This document shows positions 1 to 7,384 of a stretch of DNA of 21,261 nucleotides, piece after piece. This DNA comes from JAKAFX01 sp049965715 (lineage in GTDB: Archaea; Thermoplasmatota; Thermoplasmata; Thermoplasmatales; Thermoplasmataceae): NCBI GenBank assembly GCA_049965715.1, contig JBMFWA010000022.1, forward strand, positions 1-21,261. The letters run 5' to 3'. Position 1 is the stretch's first letter. The number at the start of each line of letters is the position of its first letter. Under the pieces are notes generated by a model. The model ran no database searches. It had not been told where the DNA came from and was given only the letters and a program-made list of their open reading frames with translations. A program made the translations under genes and the position numbers.

Positions 1-222
1 ATATATCCTGGATTTAGGAAAACATTTTGCTGCGATGCTGGTCATGAAACCGAGACCGCAACCTGCATCAAGGATTTCAAGCTCTGAATCATCTGAATAG
101 AGAGAAAGCAGCAATGGGCAAAATATCTTCTCGATTTTCTGCCTCATCTCTTCCGATTTTTTAGGTGTTGAATGGTGGCATGTCCCAAAATCTGGTTTCA
201 TTTGCGAGAATAGATCGATCAT
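1..222 (-). CDS. SAM-dependent methyltransferase, N-terminal 74 residues (runs off window)
   Basis: The minus-strand frame opens at ATG 222-220 and is still open at base 1. It encodes a methionine-rich leader, a charged helix (KKSEEMRQKIEKIF, about residues 21-34) and then ILDAGCGLGF (residues 50-59), the glycine-rich motif I that binds S-adenosylmethionine in class I methyltransferases. The substrate cannot be told because the acceptor-binding half lies outside the window. The motif and the helix before it fit small archaeal class I methyltransferases. No good SD or TATA is visible immediately upstream. A 60-codon frame ending 2 nt before this ATG (225-407) could be a co-transcribed partner but looks random in composition. 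Confidence 0.75.
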   Translation of the reverse strand, partial: MIDLFSQMKPDFGTCHHSTPKKSEEMRQKIEKIFCPLLLSLYSDDSELEILDAGCGLGFMTSIAAKCFPKSRIY

Positions 223-447
223 AGTTATTTGTCTTTTGTATGACGCATAACGAAGGCTAGGTTCAGTTCCAAAAACATTTTCAACTGTCGGGCATGAAAA
301 TATATATCATCATTATCGGAACTTGAACCACTTTGTGGCGGGCTGGACCACTTAACGCAGCGGCTCAACTTTCCTGATACAACAAAATGCTTTCGGAGAA
401 AATTCATAAGATATTTATCATCAGATAGTTATTCTTTCCTGTTTAGT

Positions 448-1095
448 TTGGTTAAAATTAACAGAATCCTGTTTTTCAGCAAGGACTACCGTGACTGGAT
501 ATTTGTGCCTCTTCTGGCACAGTGGATTGTTGTTAACTTCTTACTTTACTATCCATATGTTCAGTTCATATACAGAATTGGTACGTTTCAGCAGAACGCC
601 AACACAATTTTTCCTTACACATGGGCATCCGCACTCATATTGTTTGTATACGGCATTATCATTTTTTCAAAAAAATTCAAGCTGGACGCCGTGAGAACCT
701 TCGTATATTCTTTATCATTGCCATTTATCGCAACTTCCCTGTTCGAAATTATATGGCAAAATATTGGATCCGGGATGCATATAGGAAATCAGACAGCATT
801 AACTTATATTGTGAACATTAGTTCCATAGCTCTGATTGGAACATACTTCAAATTCTGGAATAGTGAAAAATATTTCCTGTATCTGGTTATATCATATCTT
901 GCAGGCTGGATTCTGTGGATGTCTGCAGGGTTTCCCCAGATCACGGATTCTAATCCGTTGATCGCACAGGAAGCATTCATATTCAACGTTGTTCTGAAAG
1001 TTTTAACATTTGTTGTCGTCGGAATGATGGTGATGCCGTTCTTTGGTAATTCGAAAAGCATTGTAGTTGCAAACGAGAAGGCTGCAAGTGAGTAA
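448..1095 (+). CDS. Six-TM integral membrane protein, unknown function
   Basis: A 215-residue protein with about six hydrophobic segments (roughly residues 17-35, 56-74, 82-104, 117-134, 141-160, 177-199) separated by short loops, and a short polar C-terminal tail. I recognise no family and no catalytic motif. The start is TTG at 448 (MVKINRILFF); no ATG lies near the N-terminus. A TATA-like TTTATCA at 414-420 sits about 31 nt upstream, which fits a near-leaderless transcript. The AT-rich composition resembles the 5.5-7.4 kb block rather than carAB. It stands alone, 160 nt before carA, and is probably transcribed separately. Confidence 0.7.
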   Translation: MVKINRILFFSKDYRDWIFVPLLAQWIVVNFLLYYPYVQFIYRIGTFQQNANTIFPYTWASALILFVYGIIIFSKKFKLDAVRTFVYSLSLPFIATSLFEIIWQNIGSGMHIGNQTALTYIVNISSIALIGTYFKFWNSEKYFLYLVISYLAGWILWMSAGFPQITDSNPLIAQEAFIFNVVLKVLTFVVVGMMVMPFFGNSKSIVVANEKAASE

Positions 1096-1224
1096 CTTTT
1101 CACACTTTTATTCCGAATGCTTTGCAGAAGATCTGGATGTTTTCCCTCATCGAGCTAAACCATGATCAACTTTCAGATCCAGAAAAATCTACAGATAATG
1201 TTCGAAAAAATGCTCAAAAGAAAA

Positions 1225-1232
1225 AAAATTAA
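1225..1232 (+). promoter_or_regulatory. TATA box of carAB
   Basis: AAAATTAA, inside the A/T run 1221-1232, is centred about 27 nt upstream of the carA ATG. This is the spacing expected if transcription starts at or next to the start codon (leaderless). A GGGGAT just before the ATG could act as a weak SD instead. Inferred from spacing only. Confidence 0.45.
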
Positions 1233-1255
1233 GGGAGCCCGGCTTTGGGGATAAA

Positions 1256-2317
1256 ATGTCCAGATGGCTGATACTTGAAGACGGGACTTCTTTTCAAGGC
1301 ATTCCATTTGGATCTGCTTCCCCGGGATACGGGGAGATCGTATTCACAACATCAATGACCGGTTATGTTGAAACCATAACAGATCCTTCTTACAGGGGTC
1401 AGATAGTGATATTTGCCAGCCCGACGGTGGGCAATTACCCGCTATGGAAGGGAAAGATGCAGTCCTCATTTCCAAGCGTTTCCGGGATAGTCACAAGGGA
1501 TGCTCATGCGGTCATGCATTCAGATCCTGAATGGATCGAATTCCAGAACCTGCTATCAAAGCACGGAATCCCGGGAATAGACGGTATAGACACGAGAATG
1601 CTGGTGAGAAAGATCAGGGATAAGGGCGTGATGAAGGCAATCATCAAGGATGATCCGGAATATCCTGAAAAGTGGCCCGATCCAATGGAGAGGAATCTTG
1701 TTTCCGAGGTTTCTTTATCCACAAACAAGTTAATTCAGGGCAAGGGAAAAACAACCTATCTGTATATTGATCTCGGGACAAAAATATCTCTGATGGAAAA
1801 CATGCTTGCCATAGGGAACATATACACCGTACCGTACAACTTTGATCCAGATTCTGTAACAGAGAAATATGATGCGGTGTTTCTTTCCAACGGTCCCGGA
1901 GATCCCTCTCACATTTCATTGAAACCGATCGTCAGGTTCGTATCGGATAACATCGGCAGGATACCGATCTTTGGAGTGTGCCTTGGACACCAGATTATCG
2001 GGCTGGCCAGTGGCGGAAAGACAGAGAAGATGAAATACGGCCACAGGGGCGTGAATCATGCAGTCACCGATGGTTCGTCGATAATGATAACCTCACACAA
2101 CCATGGTTATGCAATAAACAGATCGAGCCTCGACGAAACCGATCTTAAAATGGTGCAGTGGGACATAAACGACGGAACTGTGGAGGGGATAAGTTCCAGA
2201 TACCATAAACTGATGTCCGTTCAGTACCATCCCGAAGCCTCCCCGGGACCATCAGATGGATCGGTGTTCTTCAGTGAGATAAGAAAATTGATGGAAGTGC
2301 AGGATGCCCAGAAATAA
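1256..2317 (+). CDS. carA: Carbamoyl-phosphate synthase, small (glutaminase) subunit
   Basis: Hydrolyses glutamine and channels ammonia to CarB to make carbamoyl phosphate for pyrimidines and arginine. At 353 aa it is slightly shorter than typical bacterial CarA (about 380). The N-terminal CPSase small-chain domain (about 1-150) carries the family stretch FTTSMTGYVETITDPSYRGQ. The C-terminal class I glutamine amidotransferase domain (about 165-345) has SNGPGDPS, the nucleophile elbow GVCLGHQ with Cys242, and the catalytic pair His325/Glu327 in VQYHPEASPGP. All catalytic residues are present, so glutaminase activity is expected. Its 3' end overlaps carB by 14 nt, implying translational coupling and equal subunit supply. 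Confidence 0.97.
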   Translation: MSRWLILEDGTSFQGIPFGSASPGYGEIVFTTSMTGYVETITDPSYRGQIVIFASPTVGNYPLWKGKMQSSFPSVSGIVTRDAHAVMHSDPEWIEFQNLLSKHGIPGIDGIDTRMLVRKIRDKGVMKAIIKDDPEYPEKWPDPMERNLVSEVSLSTNKLIQGKGKTTYLYIDLGTKISLMENMLAIGNIYTVPYNFDPDSVTEKYDAVFLSNGPGDPSHISLKPIVRFVSDNIGRIPIFGVCLGHQIIGLASGGKTEKMKYGHRGVNHAVTDGSSIMITSHNHGYAINRSSLDETDLKMVQWDINDGTVEGISSRYHKLMSVQYHPEASPGPSDGSVFFSEIRKLMEVQDAQK

Positions 2318-5300
2318 GGAGATAAGCAGCGTACTGGTGATAGGTTCCGGACCGATTGTCATAGGCCAGGCTGCCGAATTCGATTACGCCGGGTCGCAGG
2401 CCTGTCTCTCACTCAGGGAGGAGGGAATAAAGGTGACGCTCATCAATTCCAATCCTGCCACGATCCAGTCGGACAGGATGATTGCCGATCGCGTATACAT
2501 AGAGCCCATGACAGTCGAATCGATTGAGCGGATAATTGTCCAGGAGAATATCGATTCCATTCTCCCGTCAATGGGTGGCCAGACCGCCCTTAACCTTGCC
2601 CTTGAACTCCATAAAAAAGGAATTCTATCCTCCCATGGAGTCAGAGTGCTTGGCACTCCCATCAAATCCATAGAACTGGCAGAGGATCGGGGCGAATTCA
2701 GCCATTTCATCAACGAGATCGGGGAACCCACATCACCGGCTGTGGAAATATCATCCAGCGATTTCAGGGAATCGTCATTCAGTGATTACGTTCCCGGTAT
2801 AGTCCGGACGTCATTCAGCCTTGGTGGAACCGGCGGCCGGATAATCAGGACAAATGATGAACTGGCCCGTTTCCTGAAGGATTATTTTTCCTCGACTCCA
2901 GAAGGAACAGTTGAACTTGAAAAATCAATGCTTGGAATGAAAGAACTTGAATATGAGATGATCCGGGACAACGCCGGCAACTGCATATGCGTCTGCAACA
3001 TGGAGAATCTCGATCCGATGGGTGTGCACACCGGCGAAAGCATTGTGGTGACGCCATCGCAAACACTCAGTGATCAGGAATACCAGATGCTGCGGACAGC
3101 AGCAATACATGTGATATCATCCATAGGCATAGTCGGCGCATGCAACATACAGTTCGCCCTTGACCAGAAGACAGGCAGATATTTTGTTGTCGAGGTGAAT
3201 CCAAGAACCTCCAGATCATCGGCTCTCGCTTCCAAGGCTTCCGGATATCCCATTGCGAGGATCGCTTCCAAGATAGCGGTTGGATACAATCTCAATGAGA
3301 TCAGGAATCCGATTACGAAGAACACATTCGCCGCATTTGAGCCGTCGCTTGATTATGTGACAGTCAAAATCCCAAGATGGCCCTTCGACAAATTCTCCCT
3401 TGAGCGAACAACAGGCGTGCAGATGAAATCTGTCGGGGAGGTCATGGGCATAGGCCGGACATTCGAAGAGGCCCTGATGAAGGCCATCGCCTCTCTCGAT
3501 ACTCCGGAATCTTTCAGGCTCAGAACATATGCAAAGGGCGATGATCTGAGAAAGATGCTCTATGAGTCAAGTGATCTCAGAATATATGCCATATTTGAAG
3601 CCCTGTTCCAGGACATGGATCCGTATGTCATAGCGGATCTAACAGGATACGAGCCGTATTTCATCTTCAAGATTAGGAATATTGTGGATAAATTGAGGGC
3701 AATCAGTGCAGGCGCAATCCCGGAAAATCTTGCAGAGCTAAAGGAATACGGCATATCCGACAGCCTGATATCAACATACTCCATGATACCGGAGACAAGG
3801 ATAATTGAATACAGGATATCCAATAACATTATTCCGGGCTTCAAGTCTGTGGACACCTGCTCCGGAGAGTTTGAAGCGGCGACACCATACATGTATTCCA
3901 CCTATGAACTGGAAAACGAAACAATCCCGCCTGAGAATGATAAAAAGAGCGTTCTTGTCATAGGATCCGGACCGAACAGGATCGCGCAGGGTCTTGAATT
4001 TGATTACATTGCAGTCAAGGCGGTGTTCGCCCTGAAGAAGATGGGTTACAGGGCAATAATGCTCAACAGCAACCCTGAAACCGTCTCGACGGATTTCGAC
4101 ATATCGGATGCGCTTTACTTCGAGCCGGTAACGCTTGAGCATGTTTCCAATGTAATAATCAGGGAAGGTGTCCAAAGGGTTCTGGTTCAGGTATCGGGGC
4201 AGACGGGGCAGAACATAGCCCTTGGACTTTCCAGACTGTTCGGCGATGATATAATCGCAGGAACCAGGGCGGATTCCATAGAGAGAATAGAGGACAGGGT
4301 CGTATTCTCAAACGAGCTTCAGAAAATGGGAATAAAGCAGCCTCCTTTTGTGTATGTGAGGAACGAGGAGGAGCTCGAGGTCAAACTGAAGGACATAGGT
4401 CTTCCCGTGATAATGCGAACCAGTTTCGTGATAGGCGGCAGATCAATGGATATCATCTACGACATGGCAACAGCAAGAAAGCGGTTTCAAGAGATCATAA
4501 CCAGCAGGCCCGGCAAGGACATCCTGGTCAGCAGATACATAGAGAATTCGCAGGAGATCGATGTTGATTTCATCTGTTCCCCTGAAAAGCAGATCATCGT
4601 GGGCATCATGGTTCATATCGAAGAAGCGGGAACGCATTCGGGCGATGCAACAATGGTGCTTTCTGCCGATAGTATAAAAAGCGGGGTGATGCGGCAGATC
4701 AGGAGTGTTGTTGAAAGACTCTCGAGAGTATTCAATCTATTAGGATTCTCGAACCTTCAAATCGCGGTAAAGAACGACGAGATCTTTGTCATCGAACTGA
4801 ACTCAAGGGCCAGCAGGACCATTCCATTCATAAGCAAGGCAACCGGCCGGGAGTGGGTGGAAACCGCAGTAAGGATCATGTTCGGGCAGCCTGCTGACAC
4901 TGACGAGAAGGAGGTGAAGGCATACTTCATAAAGGTGCCGGTTTTCCCCTTCAAGAAATTTCCTGAGGAGGAGCCTCTGCTCGGGCCGGAGATGAAATCA
5001 ACCGGCGAGATAATGATGGCCGGAAAGACGTACGAGGAGGCCATAGCCAAGGTCGCAGGCTACATGGGAATCAGAAATATCAGATCAGCGATACTGACAC
5101 TCAAGGACGATGACAAGGAGATCGGCTCTGAAATAGCCAGATATATGTCGGCCAACGGAGCCACAATATATGCGACTCCGGGCACATCTGCATACTTGAG
5201 CAGGAAAGGTATCAGTAACATGACGGTTTACAGGATGGAGGACGAGAGGGAACCAAGGATTGACAGCCTGATCATAAACAGGATACCGCAGATCGTGATC

Positions 5301-5477
5301 AATACTCCGACAATGAATTCAACCGACCAGAAGAACGGCAATGAGATGAGAAAGCTGTGCATAAAATTCGGAATACCGCTCATAACCAACGCAAGGCTTG
5401 CCCACGAGCTGGTGATGCACGGTTCTGGCAGCAATTCCATCGCATACAGGGAAATCGGGGAGTATGCGTTCGATTGA
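2304..5477 (+). CDS. carB: Carbamoyl-phosphate synthase, large (synthetase) subunit
   Basis: A 1057-residue protein, close to the usual ~1070, colinear with the family. The N-half (about 1-400) forms the carboxyphosphate ATP-grasp unit: VLVIGSGPIVIGQAAEFDYAG, LINSNPATIQSD, MGGQTALNLALEL. An oligomerisation region follows (about 400-545). The homologous C-half (about 548-920) is the carbamate kinase unit, starting SVLVIGSGPNRIAQGLEFDY. A C-terminal MGS-like domain (about 925-1057; TPGTSAYLSRKGI, VINTP) binds allosteric effectors in known enzymes. The start ATG at 2304 lies inside carA, preceded by GTGCAGG. No frameshift is seen. The enzyme should be a complete CarAB heterodimer feeding pyrimidine and arginine synthesis. 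No other arg or pyr gene lies nearby. Confidence 0.97.
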   Translation: MPRNKEISSVLVIGSGPIVIGQAAEFDYAGSQACLSLREEGIKVTLINSNPATIQSDRMIADRVYIEPMTVESIERIIVQENIDSILPSMGGQTALNLALELHKKGILSSHGVRVLGTPIKSIELAEDRGEFSHFINEIGEPTSPAVEISSSDFRESSFSDYVPGIVRTSFSLGGTGGRIIRTNDELARFLKDYFSSTPEGTVELEKSMLGMKELEYEMIRDNAGNCICVCNMENLDPMGVHTGESIVVTPSQTLSDQEYQMLRTAAIHVISSIGIVGACNIQFALDQKTGRYFVVEVNPRTSRSSALASKASGYPIARIASKIAVGYNLNEIRNPITKNTFAAFEPSLDYVTVKIPRWPFDKFSLERTTGVQMKSVGEVMGIGRTFEEALMKAIASLDTPESFRLRTYAKGDDLRKMLYESSDLRIYAIFEALFQDMDPYVIADLTGYEPYFIFKIRNIVDKLRAISAGAIPENLAELKEYGISDSLISTYSMIPETRIIEYRISNNIIPGFKSVDTCSGEFEAATPYMYSTYELENETIPPENDKKSVLVIGSGPNRIAQGLEFDYIAVKAVFALKKMGYRAIMLNSNPETVSTDFDISDALYFEPVTLEHVSNVIIREGVQRVLVQVSGQTGQNIALGLSRLFGDDIIAGTRADSIERIEDRVVFSNELQKMGIKQPPFVYVRNEEELEVKLKDIGLPVIMRTSFVIGGRSMDIIYDMATARKRFQEIITSRPGKDILVSRYIENSQEIDVDFICSPEKQIIVGIMVHIEEAGTHSGDATMVLSADSIKSGVMRQIRSVVERLSRVFNLLGFSNLQIAVKNDEIFVIELNSRASRTIPFISKATGREWVETAVRIMFGQPADTDEKEVKAYFIKVPVFPFKKFPEEEPLLGPEMKSTGEIMMAGKTYEEAIAKVAGYMGIRNIRSAILTLKDDDKEIGSEIARYMSANGATIYATPGTSAYLSRKGISNMTVYRMEDEREPRIDSLIINRIPQIVINTPTMNSTDQKNGNEMRKLCIKFGIPLITNARLAHELVMHGSGSNSIAYREIGEYAFD

Positions 5478-5503
5478 CTCTACAACGGAAGTTCCGTTAT
5501 TTT

Positions 5504-6073
5504 TCAGGTTAATTCTTTATTGTTTAGGTAACCTTCAAAAGCCACTGCAAGGTCTTCCAGCGATTCAAATTCATATTTGACTATTTTATGGTGATCTAAT
5601 GCTCCCCTAATCATAGATGAAACCTCACTTGCATCACCACTTCTCATCCCCACATACACTTTCTGTTCGAAATTTAACTGCAATGAAAGTTGTAACTCAG
5701 TTGCAGGACCAGAATTATCAAGATCACCATATAAGACAAATATTTCAAAATCACATTCCTTGATTTGATCGAGACTATTGATATAATTATTTTCAGCTTC
5801 AGTGAAATCTTGGGATATATGATGCACACCATCTATGGCTAAATGAGCTCCCCTCATCCCTCTATTGATAAGGATATCACGAAATTCTTATAAATCAGCT
5901 ATAGAACTGGGGCCCTTATATGGGCCTGGAATCAAGATGTTTAATTTTTCCTTCCTTGAGATTAAGTTTTTTGAAAGGAGGTCTATCAAGACGCTTTCTT
6001 TGAGAATTGAGCTTTTTATGTTTTTAAACTCAGAAGGATGTCCGTCCACTATTTTCATCATAGTTTTTTGCAT
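5504..6073 (-). pseudogene. Deoxyribosyltransferase/SLOG-like protein gene interrupted by in-frame TAA
   Basis: Two frames (6073-5888 and 5857-5504) lie in the same minus-strand phase. They are separated only by TAA at 5888-5890 and ten sense codons (EFRDILINRG). Read through, they give one coherent Rossmann-like protein of about 188 residues: LNILIPGPYKGPSSIADL before the stop; EFRDILINRGMRGAHLAID just after it; then CDFEIFVLYGDLDNSGPATEL, KVYVGMRSGD and a C-terminal helix. The β-strand-GP(Y) start and the GPATEL segment resemble nucleoside 2-deoxyribosyltransferase-like/SLOG folds and a haloarchaeal DUF family of similar layout; this is a fold impression only. Translation may begin at ATG 6061 rather than 6073, since a TATA-like stretch (6071-6087) lies upstream. 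The downstream piece alone (117 aa from ATG 5857) lacks the first nucleotide-binding strand. The gene is AT-rich, unlike carB. Confidence 0.6.
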
Positions 6074-6206
6074 ATAATTTAATATAGGACAAATCTTATT
6101 GTCTTCAGTAGTATAACCATATCATAAGGTCACAAGTATGGAGTGAATATGACTTTGGAATACAGCTTAAGAATACTAGTACGTAAGTTCATTAAAGGTG
6201 AAAGAA

Positions 6207-6551
6207 ATGATTAGTTTTCCTGAAGTATTGTCGGGGATTATCAGGTCATTTAACGACGAGGGCCGAAGAAATTTAGCGATTGCAATATACGAGTCTGACG
6301 AGATTTCTTGGAGTGAGTTGAAGAGAAAATTCCAGATTCAGAATGGATCCTTGAATTACCACTTGAAAGCACTTCAAAGAGCTGGATTGATAGAGAATGT
6401 TTTGAGCTATGAAGGGGAAAAGGAGCATTCTGTATATAAGCCGACAGATCTTCTGGAGAAGACCCTTGAGGCGTTTAGATACATCATTACTCCTGTTAAC
6501 TTCGATGAAAGTTTTACAAAACGATTTAGACACCCGTTTGAAGGTCCATAG
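6207..6551 (+). CDS. Winged-helix (ArsR-like) transcription regulator
   Basis: A 114-residue cytoplasmic DNA-binding protein. Helix SWSELKRKFQIQ (about 34-45) is followed by a recognition-helix region, NGSLNYHLKALQRAGLIEN (about 46-64), with the N-x-YHL-x-x-L pattern typical of ArsR-type winged helices. A charged wing (YEGEKEHSVYKPT) and a C-terminal helix follow. No metal-binding cysteine pair is present, so a metal sensor is unlikely. The start is ATG 6207 with a good SD (AGGTGA, 6196-6201, 5-nt spacer). A GTG at 6198 overlaps that SD and is the less likely start. It sits between the interrupted minus-strand gene and the 128-aa gene, and may regulate one or both. Confidence 0.85.
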   Translation: MISFPEVLSGIIRSFNDEGRRNLAIAIYESDEISWSELKRKFQIQNGSLNYHLKALQRAGLIENVLSYEGEKEHSVYKPTDLLEKTLEAFRYIITPVNFDESFTKRFRHPFEGP

Positions 6552-6589
6552 AACCTGTATGATTTATTAGGAATGTCTCAGGGTTCAAG

Positions 6590-6596
6590 TTTTTTT
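6590..6596 (+). terminator. T-run terminator after the winged-helix gene
   Basis: Seven consecutive T residues 39 nt after the regulator's stop codon, with no stem-loop. Oligo-T tracts are sufficient terminators in archaea. The tract runs into TTTATTAATA, which could also be the TATA box of the following gene. Confidence 0.35.
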
Positions 6597-6615
6597 ATTA
6601 ATACAGGTGCGACAA

Positions 6616-6721
6616 ATGAAATTAGGCCAACCACAGGAGATACCAGACAAAAAAGAGTTCCTAAACCAGCAGGGGATATCCTGACACCGTAGTGGTGAAA
6701 GAGCATGACCACTCAATTTGA
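6616..6721 (+). pseudogene. Possible decayed ThiS/MoaD-like sulfur-carrier remnant
   Basis: ATG 6616 opens 22 codons (MKLGQPQEIPDKK...QQGIS) ending at TGA 6682-6684. Shifting one frame at that stop continues as DTVVVKEHDHSI, ending in TGA 6719-6721, 17 nt inside the next gene. The joined text, EIPDKKEFLNQQGIS / DTVVVK, reads like the middle of a β-grasp sulfur carrier (ThiS/MoaD/SAMP). The C-terminal Gly-Gly half is missing. A 2-nt loss in a C run (CCCCT to CCT) would explain the shift. It could equally be a chance 5' leader of the downstream gene. Weak evidence. Confidence 0.2.
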
Positions 6722-7091
6722 ATTTAGGGAATCAAAAAAATTGGTAATTCATAACTATACACAATATGAGACCATTTACCAATTGATAGAAAGTGAATTT
6801 GTGGGTCTGGAGGGAGTGAAGGATGAGGATGAAAACGAGATTCAAGGCGTCCTTAGATGGACTAAAGGCGTAGTTATGTTAGCTTCGCCTGTTCCAGTTC
6901 AAAATGATACTATTATCAAAGAAATGATGGATGGAAATGTGCACTGGGGATACCTTGCGTTTGCCCCCATGAAGGATTATCAGAGAATTATAACCACCGA
7001 ATTCGGTAGATTTCTCGTTTTGGACAGCTCCAAGAGCAAGTTAATGAAGGATTTAGCTTCTATTATAGCTAACAAGTTTCTTTCAAAGTAA
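6705..7091 (+). CDS. Hypothetical 128-aa soluble protein
   Basis: I do not recognise a family. The protein is soluble, with alternating short strands and helices: an N-terminal FEFRESKKLVIHNY strand pair, an acidic stretch (VKDEDENEIQG, about 39-49), hydrophobic GVVMLASPVPV, and a basic C-terminal helix. There are no cysteines, TM segments or signal peptide. The start is ATG 6705 with SD GGTGA (6694-6698, 6-nt spacer). It is AT-rich like its neighbours 5504-6551 and unlike carB or polB. It follows the winged-helix regulator on the same strand, but the T-run at 6590-6596 suggests separate transcription. Its end overlaps the convergent 50-aa ORF by 9 nt. Confidence 0.7.
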   Translation: MTTQFEFRESKKLVIHNYTQYETIYQLIESEFVGLEGVKDEDENEIQGVLRWTKGVVMLASPVPVQNDTIIKEMMDGNVHWGYLAFAPMKDYQRIITTEFGRFLVLDSSKSKLMKDLASIIANKFLSK

Positions 7092-7235
7092 CCTCCGATA
7101 TCGGTCTTTTAAAATTTCTATTTCTTTCACAGAAATAGGTTTAACACGCGGTAATTTTTTGATACAATAATTTTCAGAATTATCCTTAATTATGGATACT
7201 ACGGTAACAACGTTTCCAGTGAGGAGGGTTAACAT
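7083..7235 (-). CDS. Candidate 50-aa leaderless small protein
   Basis: The minus-strand frame runs from ATG 7235-7233 to TGA 7085-7083. It encodes a β-like N-terminus (LTLLTGNVVTVVSIIKD) and a basic amphipathic C-terminus (KPISVKEIEILKDRYRRLL), which looks like real protein composition. Support comes from a minus-strand TATAAAT at 7262-7256, centred about 24 nt before the ATG as expected for a leaderless archaeal mRNA, and from the mirrored promoter of the next plus-strand gene. No homologue is recognised. It converges with the 128-aa gene, overlapping its stop by 9 nt. Confidence 0.4.
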   Translation of the reverse strand: MLTLLTGNVVTVVSIIKDNSENYCIKKLPRVKPISVKEIEILKDRYRRLL

Positions 7236-7255
7236 TTAATTACTCGCACTGTTAC

Positions 7256-7262
7256 ATTTATA
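7256..7262 (-). promoter_or_regulatory. TATA box of the 50-aa ORF
   Basis: TATAAAT on the minus strand, preceded by an ACCGG BRE-like flank, about 24 nt upstream of ATG 7235. It forms the left half of a divergent promoter pair. Confidence 0.5.
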
Positions 7263-7273
7263 CCGGTTACTTT

Positions 7274-7340
7274 CCCATGATCAAAGGAATCCATAGTCTA
7301 AATCACTTCTGGAATAGTAGCCACTGTTTGTGATCATGGG
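7274..7340. repeat. 10-bp inverted repeat between divergent promoters (putative operator)
   Basis: CCCATGATCA at 7274-7283 is the exact reverse complement of TGATCATGGG at 7331-7340; the arms are 47 nt apart. Each arm lies just upstream of a TATA box: 11 nt from the minus-strand TATA (7262) and 13 nt from the plus-strand TATA (7354). This mirror placement suggests binding sites for a regulator of both genes, perhaps the winged-helix protein at 6207-6551. The function is inferred. Confidence 0.45.
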
Positions 7341-7353
7341 CTAATGCAAATTA

Positions 7354-7361
7354 TTTATAAT
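7354..7361 (+). promoter_or_regulatory. TATA box of the small membrane protein gene
   Basis: TTTATAAT, centred about 27 nt upstream of ATG 7385, matches the archaeal TATA consensus and the spacing for a leaderless transcript. Confidence 0.6.
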
Positions 7362-7384
7362 ACGTAAATTATATAGAGTTGTTC

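Noticed and set aside
1160..1168. CCATGATCA upstream of carA, matching the arms of the 7274-7340 inverted repeat
   Set aside because: The same 9-mer also occurs inside polB (near 9184), it is only a single half-site here, and it sits about 60 nt from the TATA box instead of 11-13 nt. Chance is the simplest reading.
3560..4175. Two long minus-strand frames inside carB (113 and 134 codons)
   Set aside because: carB is intact and fully conserved through this region; these are antisense shadows with Cys/His/Ser-rich random composition.
5865..6077. 70-codon plus-strand frame opposite the interrupted gene
   Set aside because: It lies antisense to the coherent Rossmann-like reading frame, has low-complexity Phe/Ile-rich text, and has no SD or TATA.
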